Notes under the pieces: model-generated
Seen by the model: the letters and a program-made list of their open reading frames with translations, nothing else
The model's database searches: none
Told to the model about the DNA's origin: nothing
Assembly (NCBI GenBank): GCA_934254675.1
Contig: CAKQLP010000008.1
Location: 1-64,000, forward strand
Direction: 5' to 3'
DNA: 64,000 bases
Origin: an uncultured Alphaproteobacteria bacterium
Lineage (GTDB): Bacteria > Pseudomonadota > Alphaproteobacteria > RF32 > CAG-239
Position numbers and translations under genes: made by a program
Shown here: positions 53,737 through 63,647 of the stretch, one piece after another
Numbering within the stretch: the first letter of the stretch is position 1
Layout: every line of letters starts with the position of its first letter

Positions 53737-56343
53737 TTAAAGTTTGAAATCAATCACACCATCATAGGCATAACGATACATCTGCTCAATTTCCTTAAAC
53801 AGCGGATAACGCGGATTAGAAACCGTGCATTGGTCGTCGAATGCCAATTCCGGCAGAGTTTTCATAGCTTCTTCCCAATCTTCCTCTTTGATACCCCATT
53901 CACGAATAGAAGCCGGAATATTGAGTTTGCGTTTCATTTCTTCTAAAGCTTTAATCAAATTATCAACAGCTTCGTCATCGGTTTTGCCATTTAAGCCAAT
54001 ACCGCGGGCAAACGCTGCATAAGCGGCTTTAGTGTTCGGAAAACGATATTGCGGGAATGTCGCTTGTTTGGTCGGACAATCGTTAGCGTTGAAACGAATA
54101 ACCTGACAAATCAGCAATGCATTGGCAAAACCATGCGGAATATGGAAAGCCGCACCCAATTTATGCGCCATAGAGTGGCAAACACCCAAAAAGGCATTGG
54201 CGAACGCCATACCGGCAATCGTGGCCGCGTGATGCACTTTTTCACGAGCTTCCGCGTCACCTGTTTCATACGATTTAACCAAGTTTTCATAAATCAAGCG
54301 ACCGGATTCGACTGATAACCCTCTGGTGTAATCGGTTGCCATGCTGGAAACATAAGATTCCAACGCGTGTGTCATAACGTCAATACCCGAAGCGGCGCAC
54401 AAACCTTTCGGCATAGTCAACACCAAATCGGTGTCCACAATTGCCATGGTCGGCGTCAAAGCATAGTCGGCAATGGCATATTTTACGCCGGTAGCGTCAT
54501 CGGTAATAATCGAAAACGGCGTAACTTCCGAACCGGTACCCGACGTTGTCGGCACAGCCACCATTTCAGCTTTTTGCCCCATCGGCGGAAATTCAAAAAT
54601 ACGTTTGCGGATATCCATAAAGCGGCGCGCCAAATCTTCAAATTTAAGTTCCGGATGTTCGTACATAATCCACAAAATTTTTGTCGCGTCAATCGGCGAA
54701 CCACCGCCCAATGCAATAAACACATCCGGTTCAAAACTGTTAACCATATCCCGAGCCTTGTTAATGGTGGACAAATCAGGATCCGGTTTCACATCGCTGA
54801 ATATTTTATATTGAATGCCCAACGGCTCTAAAATATCGGTCAATTTTTTGGTATAACCCAAGTCAAACAAAGGCTTATCGGTCACAATAAACGCTTTCTT
54901 ACGACCTTTTAACTCTTTCAGAGCAAAAGACAAGCACCCCGGTTTGAAATAAACTTTCGGCGGAACTCTGAACCACAGCATATTTTCTTCACGTTTAGCC
55001 ACATTTTTTATATTCATCAGATGTTTTACTCCCACGTTTTCACTAACCGCATTGCCACCCCATGAGCCACAACCCAAAGTCAAAGACGGATCCAATCTAA
55101 AGTTATAAATATCACCGATTGCTCCTTGCGCCGACGGACAGTTAATCATCACGCGACCGGTCGGCATAACATCACCATAACGTTTGATACGATCATCATT
55201 GCGCACGTTTGTATATAAAACCGAAGTATGACCACAACCGGCAAATTCCACCAACGCTTTAGCTTTTGCCATTGCGTCTTCAAAATCTTTGGCCTTATAC
55301 ATAGCCAAAACCGGAGAAAGTTTTTCATAAGAGAATGGCTCTTCCGTTCCGATTTTAGAAACTTCACCGATAATAACCTTAGTATTTTCCGGAACTTTCA
55401 CGCCGGCCATTTCGGCAATTTTCGCCGCCGGTTGACCAACGATATCGGCGTTAATACGGCCGTCTTTCAAAATCGTGGCAGCCACTTTTTCTCGCTCTTT
55501 GGCATTTAAAATATAAGCACCGCGCTTTACAAATTCTTCTTTTACTTCATCATAAACGGCTTCGCAAACCACAACCGATTGTTCAGAAGCGCAAATCATG
55601 CCGTTATCAAAAGTTTTAGACATCAAAACCGAGCTAACCGCCATTTGAATGTCGGCTGTTTCATCCATCACTGCCGGAGTGTTCCCCGGTCCAACGCCCA
55701 GTGCCGGAGTTCCGGAAGAATATGCGGATTTAACCATTCCCGGACCACCGGTCGCCAAAATCAAATCAGCTTGTTGCATCAAATATTGCGTACGCGGCAA
55801 ACTTGGTTCATCAATCCAAGCGATAATATCTTCCGGTGCGCCGGCTTTAACCGCTTCTTCCAAAACCATTTTTGCGGTTTCAATCGTGCATTTTTTAGCG
55901 CGAGGATGCGGTGAAAAGATTATACCATTACGAGTTTTGAGGGCTATCAAGGATTTGAAAATAACGGTAGAAGTCGGATTTGTGGTTGGAATAACGCCGG
56001 CAATCACCCCGATTGGTTCGGCAAACTTAATCAATCCGTTTTCTTTATCTTCTTCAATAATTCCGCAAGTTTTGGTGTCTTTATATTTGTTATAAATATA
56101 TTCAGAAGCAAAGTGATTTTTTATCACCTTGTCTTCAGCCACGCCCATTCCGGTTTCTTCCACAGCCATTTTGGCCAAAGGAATACGCATTGAACTGGCT
56201 TTTAACGCCACACGGCGAAAAATTTCATCTACTTGCTCTTGGGTAAAAGTTGCAAATTTCTTTTGAGCGGCACTGACTTTTTTAATCAAACCGCCGATAT
56301 ATTCTTGTTCTTTTTGTTCATCAACATTCAAATTTTTATCCAT
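53737..56343 (-). CDS. adhE: bifunctional acetaldehyde/alcohol dehydrogenase
   Basis: The 868-residue AdhE reduces acetyl-CoA to ethanol in two NADH steps during fermentation. The N-terminal half is the aldehyde dehydrogenase (GVIAGVIPTTNPTSTV, NGMICASEQSVV with the catalytic Cys). The C-terminal half is an iron alcohol dehydrogenase (ALGGGSPIDATKI, PTTSGTGSEVTPF, and the His ligands in MTHALESYVSS and CHSMAHKLG). Length is close to the E. coli enzyme. It forms spirosomes in other species. It suggests anaerobic mixed-acid metabolism. GGAGGACATT precedes the ATG. Confidence 0.97.
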   Translation of the reverse strand: MDKNLNVDEQKEQEYIGGLIKKVSAAQKKFATFTQEQVDEIFRRVALKASSMRIPLAKMAVEETGMGVAEDKVIKNHFASEYIYNKYKDTKTCGIIEEDKENGLIKFAEPIGVIAGVIPTTNPTSTVIFKSLIALKTRNGIIFSPHPRAKKCTIETAKMVLEEAVKAGAPEDIIAWIDEPSLPRTQYLMQQADLILATGGPGMVKSAYSSGTPALGVGPGNTPAVMDETADIQMAVSSVLMSKTFDNGMICASEQSVVVCEAVYDEVKEEFVKRGAYILNAKEREKVAATILKDGRINADIVGQPAAKIAEMAGVKVPENTKVIIGEVSKIGTEEPFSYEKLSPVLAMYKAKDFEDAMAKAKALVEFAGCGHTSVLYTNVRNDDRIKRYGDVMPTGRVMINCPSAQGAIGDIYNFRLDPSLTLGCGSWGGNAVSENVGVKHLMNIKNVAKREENMLWFRVPPKVYFKPGCLSFALKELKGRKKAFIVTDKPLFDLGYTKKLTDILEPLGIQYKIFSDVKPDPDLSTINKARDMVNSFEPDVFIALGGGSPIDATKILWIMYEHPELKFEDLARRFMDIRKRIFEFPPMGQKAEMVAVPTTSGTGSEVTPFSIITDDATGVKYAIADYALTPTMAIVDTDLVLTMPKGLCAASGIDVMTHALESYVSSMATDYTRGLSVESGRLIYENLVKSYETGDAEAREKVHHAATIAGMAFANAFLGVCHSMAHKLGAAFHIPHGFANALLICQVIRFNANDCPTKQATFPQYRFPNTKAAYAAFARGIGLNGKTDDEAVDNLIKALEEMKRKLNIPASIREWGIKEEDWEEAMKTLPELAFDDQCTVSNPRYPLFKEIEQMYRYAYDGVIDFKL

Positions 56344-56449
56344 AATGTCCTCCTGTTAATTCGCCTATATTGTATTAGATAAATCATAAAAAAGAAGTAA
56401 ATTTTAGCTTTAGCGGCTTCACTTTTTATTACCAATTATAACGTTCCTC

Positions 56450-56477
56450 TTGAAAACAATTGTTTTTAGCATATATT
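56450..56477 (+). promoter_or_regulatory. sigma70-type promoter
   Basis: TTGAAA (56450-56455) and TATATT (56472-56477) are 16 bases apart, ahead of the BOF gene. Confidence 0.45.
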
Positions 56478-56511
56478 ATGATGCGTAAAATTCATTTTGA
56501 GGAGATAAAAT

Positions 56512-56910
56512 ATGAAACATACAATTTTAACTTTGCTGGCCATCGGCGGCATAGCCCTGTTCAGCCATAACGTTATGGCCACAAACGCAGCTCATACCAA
56601 CAATAAGCCCGTCAGCAAAATTTCGGATGTCAAAGCCATGCCCGATGATACCGAAGTTGTGATTCAAGGTGTGATTGTGCAAAATTTGGGTGATGAAAAT
56701 TATCTGGTCAAAGATGACAGTGGTACGGTAACTATTGAAATTGACGAAGATTTGGTGCAAGGCAACACCATCACTCCGGAAGCCGAAGTTTTGATTACCG
56801 CCACCGTGGACCAAGAAGACAATGTCACATCATTAGATGCGGAAGAAATCCAATTTATACCGGCAAAGGCAACAACCGCTGAAACACCGGCGAATAAAAC
56901 CGCAAATTAA
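56512..56910 (+). CDS. periplasmic BOF/YgiW-YdeI-like OB-fold protein
   Basis: The 132-residue protein has a signal peptide (to about 23, ending NVMA) and a bacterial OB-fold domain of the YgiW/YdeI type: ISDVKAMPDDTEVVIQGVI, NYLVKDDSGTVTIEID and PEAEVLITATVDQED. In E. coli related proteins help against peroxide or cationic peptides. GAGGAGATAAAAT lies before the ATG. It is a single-gene unit. Confidence 0.85.
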   Translation: MKHTILTLLAIGGIALFSHNVMATNAAHTNNKPVSKISDVKAMPDDTEVVIQGVIVQNLGDENYLVKDDSGTVTIEIDEDLVQGNTITPEAEVLITATVDQEDNVTSLDAEEIQFIPAKATTAETPANKTAN

Positions 56911-56931
56911 AACAAAGTTCTTCTAAATATT

Positions 56932-56956
56932 AAGCCGTCGGTAATCTGACGGCTTT
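56932..56956 (+). terminator. weak intrinsic terminator
   Basis: AAGCCGTC and GACGGCTT pair around GGTAATCT; only a short T-rich tail follows. Confidence 0.5.
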
Positions 56957-57046
56957 AACTTATTTATAAATCATTATCAAATAAAATTTGTACCGATTTG
57001 CATATAACAAACCGGTACTTGTCTTTTTGACACTGAAATAATGAAA

Positions 57047-58831
57047 TTAGTGTGTATTAATTTTTTTATCCAATTCTTCCAGCATATCAATATATGACGA
57101 TATAAGCGACAAGCCATATTCCCAAAAATCCGGACTATTGGGATTCAATCCAAACGGCGCTAAAATTTTATCATAATCTTCCAACGCTGTTTTAGACAAC
57201 ATATCCAAATACTTGTCAGCAAAATTTTCTACTTTCCCCGATTGACTAACCTGATAAAGCGAATTTACAAAACAATCGGCAAATGAATAAGCATAAACAT
57301 AAAACGGCAAAAAGAAAAAGTGTCCGACCATTGACCAAATATGCTTGCTGTCATCCGTTACTTTAACATAATCGCCCAAGCTGTCCCGCATTTCTTCCAA
57401 CCAAATTTGGCATAGTCTTTCCTCGGAGACTTCACCATTTTTACGCTCAGCGTGCGCCCGTGTCTCAAAAAAATGAAAAGCAATCTGGCGAATAGCCGTG
57501 TTAATCATATCACTAACTTTCGAGGCAATTAAACAAAGCTTTGCCTTATCATCCTTCAAATTGCGCAACATGGATTGAAACACCATCATTTCACCAAAAA
57601 CAGAGGCGACTTCTTCTGAAGTCATACGCGAATGTTCGTTCAATTCGCCATTTTTCAAACGCAGTTGATGATGGCAACCATGTCCCAATTCGTGGGCTAA
57701 AGTTAAAACATCGTTTTGTTTGCCAACAAAATTCAGCATCAAATACGGATGCTCCACATTAATCGGACCGCTGCAAAAAGCCCCGCTTCTTTTACCATCC
57801 CTTGGTGGAACGTCTATCCAGTTGTGCGTAAAGAAATCTTTTGCAATGTCATACAATTTTGGAGAAAATTCTTTATAGGCATTCAAAACTATTTGCACCG
57901 CCTCGTCCCAACTATATGTCACATCATCGGCAAAAGGCAACGGAGCGTTTCTATCCCAATAAGCAATTTTTTCTACCCCCAGCCATTTTGCTTTTAATTT
58001 GTAAAAACGTTCGGAAATATCTTTATAATGCTTTTTAACAGTCTGCGCCAAAACCTCTACGGTTTCATCTCGAACATCTTCACTCAAATTACGCGAAGAA
58101 ACCGGAGATTTAAAACCGCGTTTTTCATCTTCTATGGCTTTATCTTTCATCACCATGTTATAAATAAAAGTCATCAGATGACCATTTTCTTTTAACACGC
58201 GATTGAGTTCTTTGCCGGCTTTTTCTCGCACAAGCGGATTTTTATCCAACATCAGTTTAGACAGCTCGGCATCGTTATATTTTTTACCATCCACCGTGTA
58301 AACCAGACGCGACGAAGTTTCTTCATACAAACGAACCCATGCTTCGGAAGACGTCAAAGATTTTTCCACTAAAATTTCCTCAACCGGTTCAGAAAGTTCG
58401 TAGTCCTTGAATTTGCGCACGCGTTTAATCCAATATTTATAAAATGCAACATCTTTGTTTTGCAACCATTCTTCAATTTTAGCATCCGGCAAAGCGTTAA
58501 ATTCTAATGAAAAAAATATTGCCGGCTTGCAGTAATCCGTCAATTTTTCCTGAATATCTTGATAAAACGCTACAGCTTGCATATTTTTCATTTGTGTAAC
58601 CATGTTTAAATATGCAAAACCGCCCAACCGACTGGCAATAATAGAGCGTTGTTCAATATCTCTGACAGCTTCCAAAAATTCTGCGGAAGATAATGTTGCC
58701 AACTTGCCTTTATAACGCTGAGCAAACTGCTCTGTTTCATGCTTATATTTTTCCAAATCTTCTAAAATTTTGGGGTCATTAATATTTTGATAATAGTCAC
58801 TCAAATCCCATGCCGGCATTTTACTTGTCAT
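57047..58831 (-). CDS. pepF: M3-family oligoendopeptidase F
   Basis: The 594-residue zinc peptidase cuts peptides of about 7-17 residues in the cytoplasm. LAHELGHGCHHQ carries the HEXGH zinc site, and SEEVASVFGEMMVF the third ligand Glu. The N-terminal domain (PAWDLSDYY at the start) is that of PepF/M3B. It overlaps the 58821 gene by 11 bases, so these two and the GlmU-like gene form one operon. Confidence 0.92.
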   Translation of the reverse strand: MTSKMPAWDLSDYYQNINDPKILEDLEKYKHETEQFAQRYKGKLATLSSAEFLEAVRDIEQRSIIASRLGGFAYLNMVTQMKNMQAVAFYQDIQEKLTDYCKPAIFFSLEFNALPDAKIEEWLQNKDVAFYKYWIKRVRKFKDYELSEPVEEILVEKSLTSSEAWVRLYEETSSRLVYTVDGKKYNDAELSKLMLDKNPLVREKAGKELNRVLKENGHLMTFIYNMVMKDKAIEDEKRGFKSPVSSRNLSEDVRDETVEVLAQTVKKHYKDISERFYKLKAKWLGVEKIAYWDRNAPLPFADDVTYSWDEAVQIVLNAYKEFSPKLYDIAKDFFTHNWIDVPPRDGKRSGAFCSGPINVEHPYLMLNFVGKQNDVLTLAHELGHGCHHQLRLKNGELNEHSRMTSEEVASVFGEMMVFQSMLRNLKDDKAKLCLIASKVSDMINTAIRQIAFHFFETRAHAERKNGEVSEERLCQIWLEEMRDSLGDYVKVTDDSKHIWSMVGHFFFLPFYVYAYSFADCFVNSLYQVSQSGKVENFADKYLDMLSKTALEDYDKILAPFGLNPNSPDFWEYGLSLISSYIDMLEELDKKINTH

Positions 58832-59495
58832 TTTTATCTCCTTTATTCGTATTATTTTGTCCTGTTAAAGCGGAAGCGTCCCCCTCTTTTTCCTGCGTAT
58901 TTTTCTCGTTCTCTGCTGAAAAATCCTCCATAAAAGCCTCGTCATCTATATTTGCGCTTTCTTGAAGTTTTTCCTTTAACTCAGGTTGAATGTATTGGCT
59001 GTCTTCTTTAGAATTATCCTCTTCCGGCGAAGACATCAAAACTTTATCGTTCAGTTTCAGTTTTCTTTGTTTGGCCAACTCAAGTTCTTTTTGTTTTTCT
59101 TCAACAAAACGACGTTGTGCCTCCAAATTTTGCATATCTTCCAAAACAACACCGACATACGGATTTTCCGCATCCGTCTCGGCCTCGGCTTTCGGCGTGA
59201 AAAGATAGTTACTCCATGGCGCCGCCTGCTCTCCTTTCAGCCAGTTTTTTCCGCCTTTGAATATAATGGCAAAATTACACTTTGTATCATCCCAAATTCC
59301 GCTTAGCAAACAACTTATCTGACCTCGTTCGCAAGATGAAGTATGCAAAACAAATTTTTCGGTGCATGGAATAAAACCGCGTTTTTCAGCATCATTTTTA
59401 GGAGAGATAAACAAAGCTGTCACTAACCAAAAAACAAAAAAGACTAATACGCTCAAAACGCTGTAATACAGCCATTTAAAGAAATGTTCCATCAT
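58821..59495 (-). CDS. single-pass membrane protein of unknown function
   Basis: The 224-residue protein has one N-terminal helix (LYYSVLSVLVFFVFWLVTALF), a compact part with paired cysteines (HTSSCERGQISCLLSG) and a long charged tail with coiled-coil and Glu/Lys-rich stretches. I recognise no family. It lies between the GlmU-like gene (4-base overlap) and pepF (11-base overlap). Translational coupling suggests shared control rather than shared chemistry. Confidence 0.6.
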   Translation of the reverse strand: MMEHFFKWLYYSVLSVLVFFVFWLVTALFISPKNDAEKRGFIPCTEKFVLHTSSCERGQISCLLSGIWDDTKCNFAIIFKGGKNWLKGEQAAPWSNYLFTPKAEAETDAENPYVGVVLEDMQNLEAQRRFVEEKQKELELAKQRKLKLNDKVLMSSPEEDNSKEDSQYIQPELKEKLQESANIDDEAFMEDFSAENEKNTQEKEGDASALTGQNNTNKGDKNDK

Positions 59496-60217
59496 TTATT
59501 CTTTCGGCAGAATTCTTCCAATAATTTCAATTCTTCTAAAGTATTGGCTCCAGCAACTTCTTCCGCATCCACAGAAAAAGCAGTGCATTTTAATCCCATT
59601 CTTTTAGCTACCGCAACGGCATCTGTTAAATAAAATTCACCGGAAGCGTTTTTATTGCCAATTTTAGAAAGAATAGAAAATAAATGTTTTCCATCAAAAG
59701 ACATAAACCCTGAATTGCAAAAATCAATCTGTCTTTCTTCTTCTGTTGCATCTTTATATTCAACAATTCTATCCAATTCATTGTCGTTCATTATCAAACG
59801 CCCGTATCTTGCCGGATCTTTAGGATGAAAACCCAGCACGACAACTGAATAGCCGTCTTCAACTTTTTCAATAGCGCGTTCAAATGTCCGACGAGTAATT
59901 AACGGGGTATCACCAAACACAACCAACACAGTCCCGTCAAAATCTTTTAAAAATTTTTGAGCGCAACTGACGGCATGACCTGTTCCAAGCTGTAATTCCT
60001 GAACACACGTCGGATAAGGAGCGACCTCTTTTGCCACATCCTGACCTTCTGGAGAAATAACCGTAATAATTTCATCCACCGGAATACTGCTCAAGGTATC
60101 AACAATATGCCTAATCATAGATTTTCCGCAAACTGGCATTAATACTTTTGGTTTATCCGATTGCATGCGGGTGCCTTTTCCCGCTCCTAATATAACGGCA
60201 GCAACTTTTTGTTTCAT
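59492..60217 (-). CDS. GlmU N-terminal-like nucleotidyltransferase
   Basis: The 241-residue protein matches the uridyltransferase half of GlmU: AAVILGAGKGTRMQSDKPK (nucleotide loop), LGTGHAVSCAQ, VFGDTPLI, EYKDAT and NSGFMSF. The left-handed beta-helix acetyltransferase half of bifunctional GlmU (about 450 residues) is absent. It could make UDP-GlcNAc with a separate acetyltransferase, or act on another sugar phosphate. It heads the operon with the membrane gene and pepF. GGAGACGCTT precedes the ATG. Confidence 0.85.
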   Translation of the reverse strand: MKQKVAAVILGAGKGTRMQSDKPKVLMPVCGKSMIRHIVDTLSSIPVDEIITVISPEGQDVAKEVAPYPTCVQELQLGTGHAVSCAQKFLKDFDGTVLVVFGDTPLITRRTFERAIEKVEDGYSVVVLGFHPKDPARYGRLIMNDNELDRIVEYKDATEEERQIDFCNSGFMSFDGKHLFSILSKIGNKNASGEFYLTDAVAVAKRMGLKCTAFSVDAEEVAGANTLEELKLLEEFCRKNK

Positions 60218-60302
60218 AAGCGTCTCCTTATAACTTTTTTAATCTTTACATTTTATAATACTAGCCAAAAGTAATTTATTTGTAAACATAAAGGACGGCC
60301 TT

Positions 60303-62447
60303 ATGAAAAAATTTTTTCTAACATGTTCATTTTTAACATTATGCGGCTTAATATATTCAGCGCATGCCGAGGTAATACCTTTGGCCGGTTTGCCGGAATA
60401 TGAAGCGCAACAGGCAAAAAATGCTTCCAGCCCGAAAAATCCTTTAGAACTCCCTCAAGGAATGCCTGATCCGAATGATGAAGAAGCTGTCCGTAATTTC
60501 TTTAAAAAAAGATTTGAAGAAGCTGCTCGCACCGAAATAAGCGATGACATTGACTGGAGCAAACCTTCTTCTTCAAGCGTTGTTCCACCTCCGGAATACT
60601 ATGAACAACAAAAAGAAGCGCAAAAAAGCACTTTTGAAAAAATATATGAAGAAACCCTCAAAGCCATTCATAAAAACGACGCCCCCGCGACAGACGAACA
60701 AACAAGTCAACCTAACAAGGAAGAACAATCAGCGGCAAAATCCGCAACGCGTTTTTTTGTGAAAGCCCCTATTGACCAGCCGCAAGTTCAACCGGAAGAA
60801 AAGCTTCCAACCGTCAGTGTCAATCTTCCTAACGGGCGTAAAATTTTAGCGCCGGCATTGGAACACATACCTTATTTTTTAAGTTACATTGACATCCAAT
60901 CTAATGGTTACATCAAAGTTGAAGATACCATAACTATTGTCGCCAATGGAAAAAAATTTGCTTACGGCATCAACCGTATTTTTCCTAAATATTCTTATTA
61001 TCAAGGAAAAAAAGGTCATAGGTCTGAAATTATTTTAGACAGCGTCACTGTTAACAACACCAAAGTTCCCTACATCACAGAAGAAGCTGGTTCCAATATT
61101 TTATTAAAACCTAAATATAATCAACCTTTGGAACCAGGTGTATATACCTATAAATTCAAGTATCTTATTAATAATAAACTGCAACAAGCTGATAATTTGA
61201 TATTTATGGATTGGAATTTAACCGGTTATCCGTTAAATGCTTTTATCACCTCAGCCAACGCCATTGTAACTTTACCCAGCGGCCATGCTTTCAAAGACGC
61301 GCAAGTTATCATTGGTCGTGGAGATAATGTTTCAAACCAACGAACCAATCGTTTTAATCTAGATAAAAATGTTGTGGCTTTTTCTAACACCACCCCGATG
61401 CTTAATGGCGAAGAAATGAACATTATTACAGTTATGAATCGAAGCGCATTCATCAAAGACTATGATAAAAATTTAACAACATTTTTATCTGACTGGGGAA
61501 ATGTTTTATACGCTTCATTAGGTTTCATAACAATTTTAGTATCTTTTTTACTTTCACTAAAAAGTCTCAAAAAAGACCAAAGCAGAAAATATTCTCCATC
61601 TTACAACGGTGGCCTAATGCGTAGTATCTTAATCGGAAAATTTGACAGACTGGCCTATGTTTCTCAAATTTTAGATTTATATCGAAAAAATGCTTTAGAT
61701 ATGGTTTGCGAAAATAACCGTTTTTATTTAATCGCTAAAAATATAAAAAATAAAAAACTTTCAAATATCGAGAAAAAAGCGTTAAAAATTTTATTTTCCG
61801 GAAAAAACACGCAAATAGAAATTAACGTAAAGAATAATCTGAAATTTAAAAAATCACGCAATCTTTTTGAAAAAAGCATAAAAAAACAAATCAGAAAATT
61901 TAGATTTATGCAAAACATTCATTATACATTATTCAGTATTGCCATGCTGTTAGCAACAGAATTCTTTATTGCGGAAATAAATACAAACCTCGCACAAAGC
62001 TTAACTATTATGATATCATGCAGCTTATTGTTTGCATTTTATATATGGGTGTTAAGACATAAATTTAAAATATTGCTGATTGGCTTATTATTCAAACTGT
62101 TTGCTTTGGGCGCAATAGTTTTAATTTGGCTATTCTGTAGTGTTTACACCGGCGGAATCACCGCACTTTTAATTATTGCAATGATTGCGGTTATCTTTGA
62201 ATTCTCACGCATATTCAGCGAACACAACAACTTTATCAATGATGCCAAAATGGCTATCGGTAATTTTAGAGAATACTTAATATCTCGGGCTGACGCTATT
62301 AATTTGAGCCGAGATTTTATAAACCAGCAAGCAAACGTCTTTGCACTTGGAATTTCAGAGTATTATCCTTGCAATGTTTCCAATAAAAACTATTATCGTT
62401 TGGATATTGCTGAAAACATCAAGCAAAACCTGATTGGTATTTTATAA
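60303..62447 (+). CDS. DUF2207 membrane protein
   Basis: The 714-residue protein has a signal peptide (to about 22, ending AHA), a low-complexity Glu/Gln-rich part (25-170), a DUF2207 beta-rich external domain (SYIDIQSNGYIKVEDTITI, GINRIFPKYSYY, FMDWNLTGYPLNAF), a membrane helix near 400, a cytoplasmic part, two to four helices at about 540-640, and the DUF2207 tail (AMIGNF-like and REYLISRADAINL). Members are predicted membrane proteins of unknown role. A terminator follows at 62463. Confidence 0.85.
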   Translation: MKKFFLTCSFLTLCGLIYSAHAEVIPLAGLPEYEAQQAKNASSPKNPLELPQGMPDPNDEEAVRNFFKKRFEEAARTEISDDIDWSKPSSSSVVPPPEYYEQQKEAQKSTFEKIYEETLKAIHKNDAPATDEQTSQPNKEEQSAAKSATRFFVKAPIDQPQVQPEEKLPTVSVNLPNGRKILAPALEHIPYFLSYIDIQSNGYIKVEDTITIVANGKKFAYGINRIFPKYSYYQGKKGHRSEIILDSVTVNNTKVPYITEEAGSNILLKPKYNQPLEPGVYTYKFKYLINNKLQQADNLIFMDWNLTGYPLNAFITSANAIVTLPSGHAFKDAQVIIGRGDNVSNQRTNRFNLDKNVVAFSNTTPMLNGEEMNIITVMNRSAFIKDYDKNLTTFLSDWGNVLYASLGFITILVSFLLSLKSLKKDQSRKYSPSYNGGLMRSILIGKFDRLAYVSQILDLYRKNALDMVCENNRFYLIAKNIKNKKLSNIEKKALKILFSGKNTQIEINVKNNLKFKKSRNLFEKSIKKQIRKFRFMQNIHYTLFSIAMLLATEFFIAEINTNLAQSLTIMISCSLLFAFYIWVLRHKFKILLIGLLFKLFALGAIVLIWLFCSVYTGGITALLIIAMIAVIFEFSRIFSEHNNFINDAKMAIGNFREYLISRADAINLSRDFINQQANVFALGISEYYPCNVSNKNYYRLDIAENIKQNLIGIL

Positions 62448-62454
62448 TAAAAAC

Positions 62455-62483
62455 TTGACAAAAAAATACAGTCGTTTTAAAAT
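62455..62483 (+). promoter_or_regulatory. promoter overlapping a terminator
   Basis: TTGACA (62455-62460) and TAAAAT (62478-62483) are 17 bases apart. It lies within the terminator of the DUF2207 gene, so the start of the next gene's transcript would fall near its T-run. Confidence 0.4.
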
Positions 62484-62498
62484 GCGGCTGTATTTTTT
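62463..62498 (+). terminator. intrinsic terminator
   Basis: AATACAG and CTGTATT arms with inner pairs GTCG/CGGC close a loop around TTTTAAAATG and are followed by TTTTTTAT. It ends the DUF2207 transcript. Confidence 0.75.
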
Positions 62499-62525
62499 AT
62501 TATTGTTTCACTAAAATTTATCATT

Positions 62526-63590
62526 ATGTTTACAAAATTATTTAAGAAAAATGATGTTAAAATCATTGAAAATGGCAATCATCAAAGAATTATGAAACTT
62601 TTACAAAGCCCTCGTAATTCACTTTCTGAAAAAGCGCAACTTGCCTTAATACAACGAGGAGATCCTCAAGAAATTAAGCAACTGTTTATTTCAAGAACAA
62701 TACTCTGTGATGACGCTCAAATCGCCTTGATTAAAAGAAACCAAGACGAAGATATTCAAGCTTTGTTGGCATATCCATCAAAACTATGTGAGAAAGCTCA
62801 AAATCTTATTGTTCAAAGAAAAAAAACTGATGAAATTTTAAATTTGATACGTTTCAATATAATTTCAAAAGATACTACGGAAAAAATTGTTGAATCAGGT
62901 TCAGAAAAGGAATTGCTCGCGCTTATTAATAAAAATTTTATATTTTCTTCAAAAAATGTTTCACAAATTATTAACAAAGGATACCATGAACCAATCATTG
63001 CTTTAATAAAAAAAATGAAATTTCAATTTCATTTTTCTTTATTAGAAGAAGATAAAGAAAAAATTATTTTTCGAGATAATCCTGAGGAAATAGATTTATT
63101 ATTAAAATGTAATATAATTCCGAATAAAACCGAATTTCTACATTTAATAGAGCAAAACAATCATGATGCCGTCATCCAATGTTTAAGCATTCAAGATAGA
63201 AAATTTTCTCCTTTGAATGAAGACATTGTTCATGCTATTTTTCAACGCGGCAATAACGAAGAAATTACGGCAATGATCCGCCGAGGTGAAGGTTATCCCC
63301 ATTGGTTTGAAGATGAGTTGTTAAAACGAGGGCATTCTGATGAAATTGTATTATTTGCATATCATCACAAAGTTGGTTCTTTTATGGCCAAAGAAATTCT
63401 TCGGCGCGGAAATGAAAAAGAAATAAATGCTTTGGCGAAAAACTTTGACGCAACATCATTAGTTTTTGATTTAATTGATAATAAGGAATTTAAATTATTG
63501 GAAAATTACGCCAAGTATATGAGCAAAGACCCGATGTTTTATATGCTTATCAAAGCGTTAAAAAAACAAATTAAAGCCTTATCATTCTAA
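62526..63590 (+). CDS. helical-repeat protein of unknown function
   Basis: The 354-residue protein has at least seven degenerate repeats of about 32-35 residues built on S-KAQLALIQRGDPQEIK-LL (for example at 34-53, 66-86 and 98-118), a two-helix unit like LRV or HEAT repeats. Such solenoids bind proteins. No signal peptide or membrane helix. It has its own promoter and terminator. Family not recognised. Confidence 0.65.
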   Translation: MFTKLFKKNDVKIIENGNHQRIMKLLQSPRNSLSEKAQLALIQRGDPQEIKQLFISRTILCDDAQIALIKRNQDEDIQALLAYPSKLCEKAQNLIVQRKKTDEILNLIRFNIISKDTTEKIVESGSEKELLALINKNFIFSSKNVSQIINKGYHEPIIALIKKMKFQFHFSLLEEDKEKIIFRDNPEEIDLLLKCNIIPNKTEFLHLIEQNNHDAVIQCLSIQDRKFSPLNEDIVHAIFQRGNNEEITAMIRRGEGYPHWFEDELLKRGHSDEIVLFAYHHKVGSFMAKEILRRGNEKEINALAKNFDATSLVFDLIDNKEFKLLENYAKYMSKDPMFYMLIKALKKQIKALSF

Positions 63591-63595
63591 TAACG

Positions 63596-63631
63596 AAACA
63601 CCAAAAGAGATGTTCAACTCTTTTGGTGTTT
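63596..63631. terminator. bidirectional intrinsic terminator
   Basis: AACACCAAAAGAG and CTCTTTTGGTGTT pair around ATGTTCAA, with T-rich tails either side. It separates the convergent helical-repeat and pilin genes. Confidence 0.8.
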
Positions 63632-63647
63632 TGCTTATAAAACAAAA

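Noticed and set aside
54049..56095. Several long plus-strand frames opposite adhE
   Set aside because: They are shadows of the adhE codons; the adhE frame has all family motifs.
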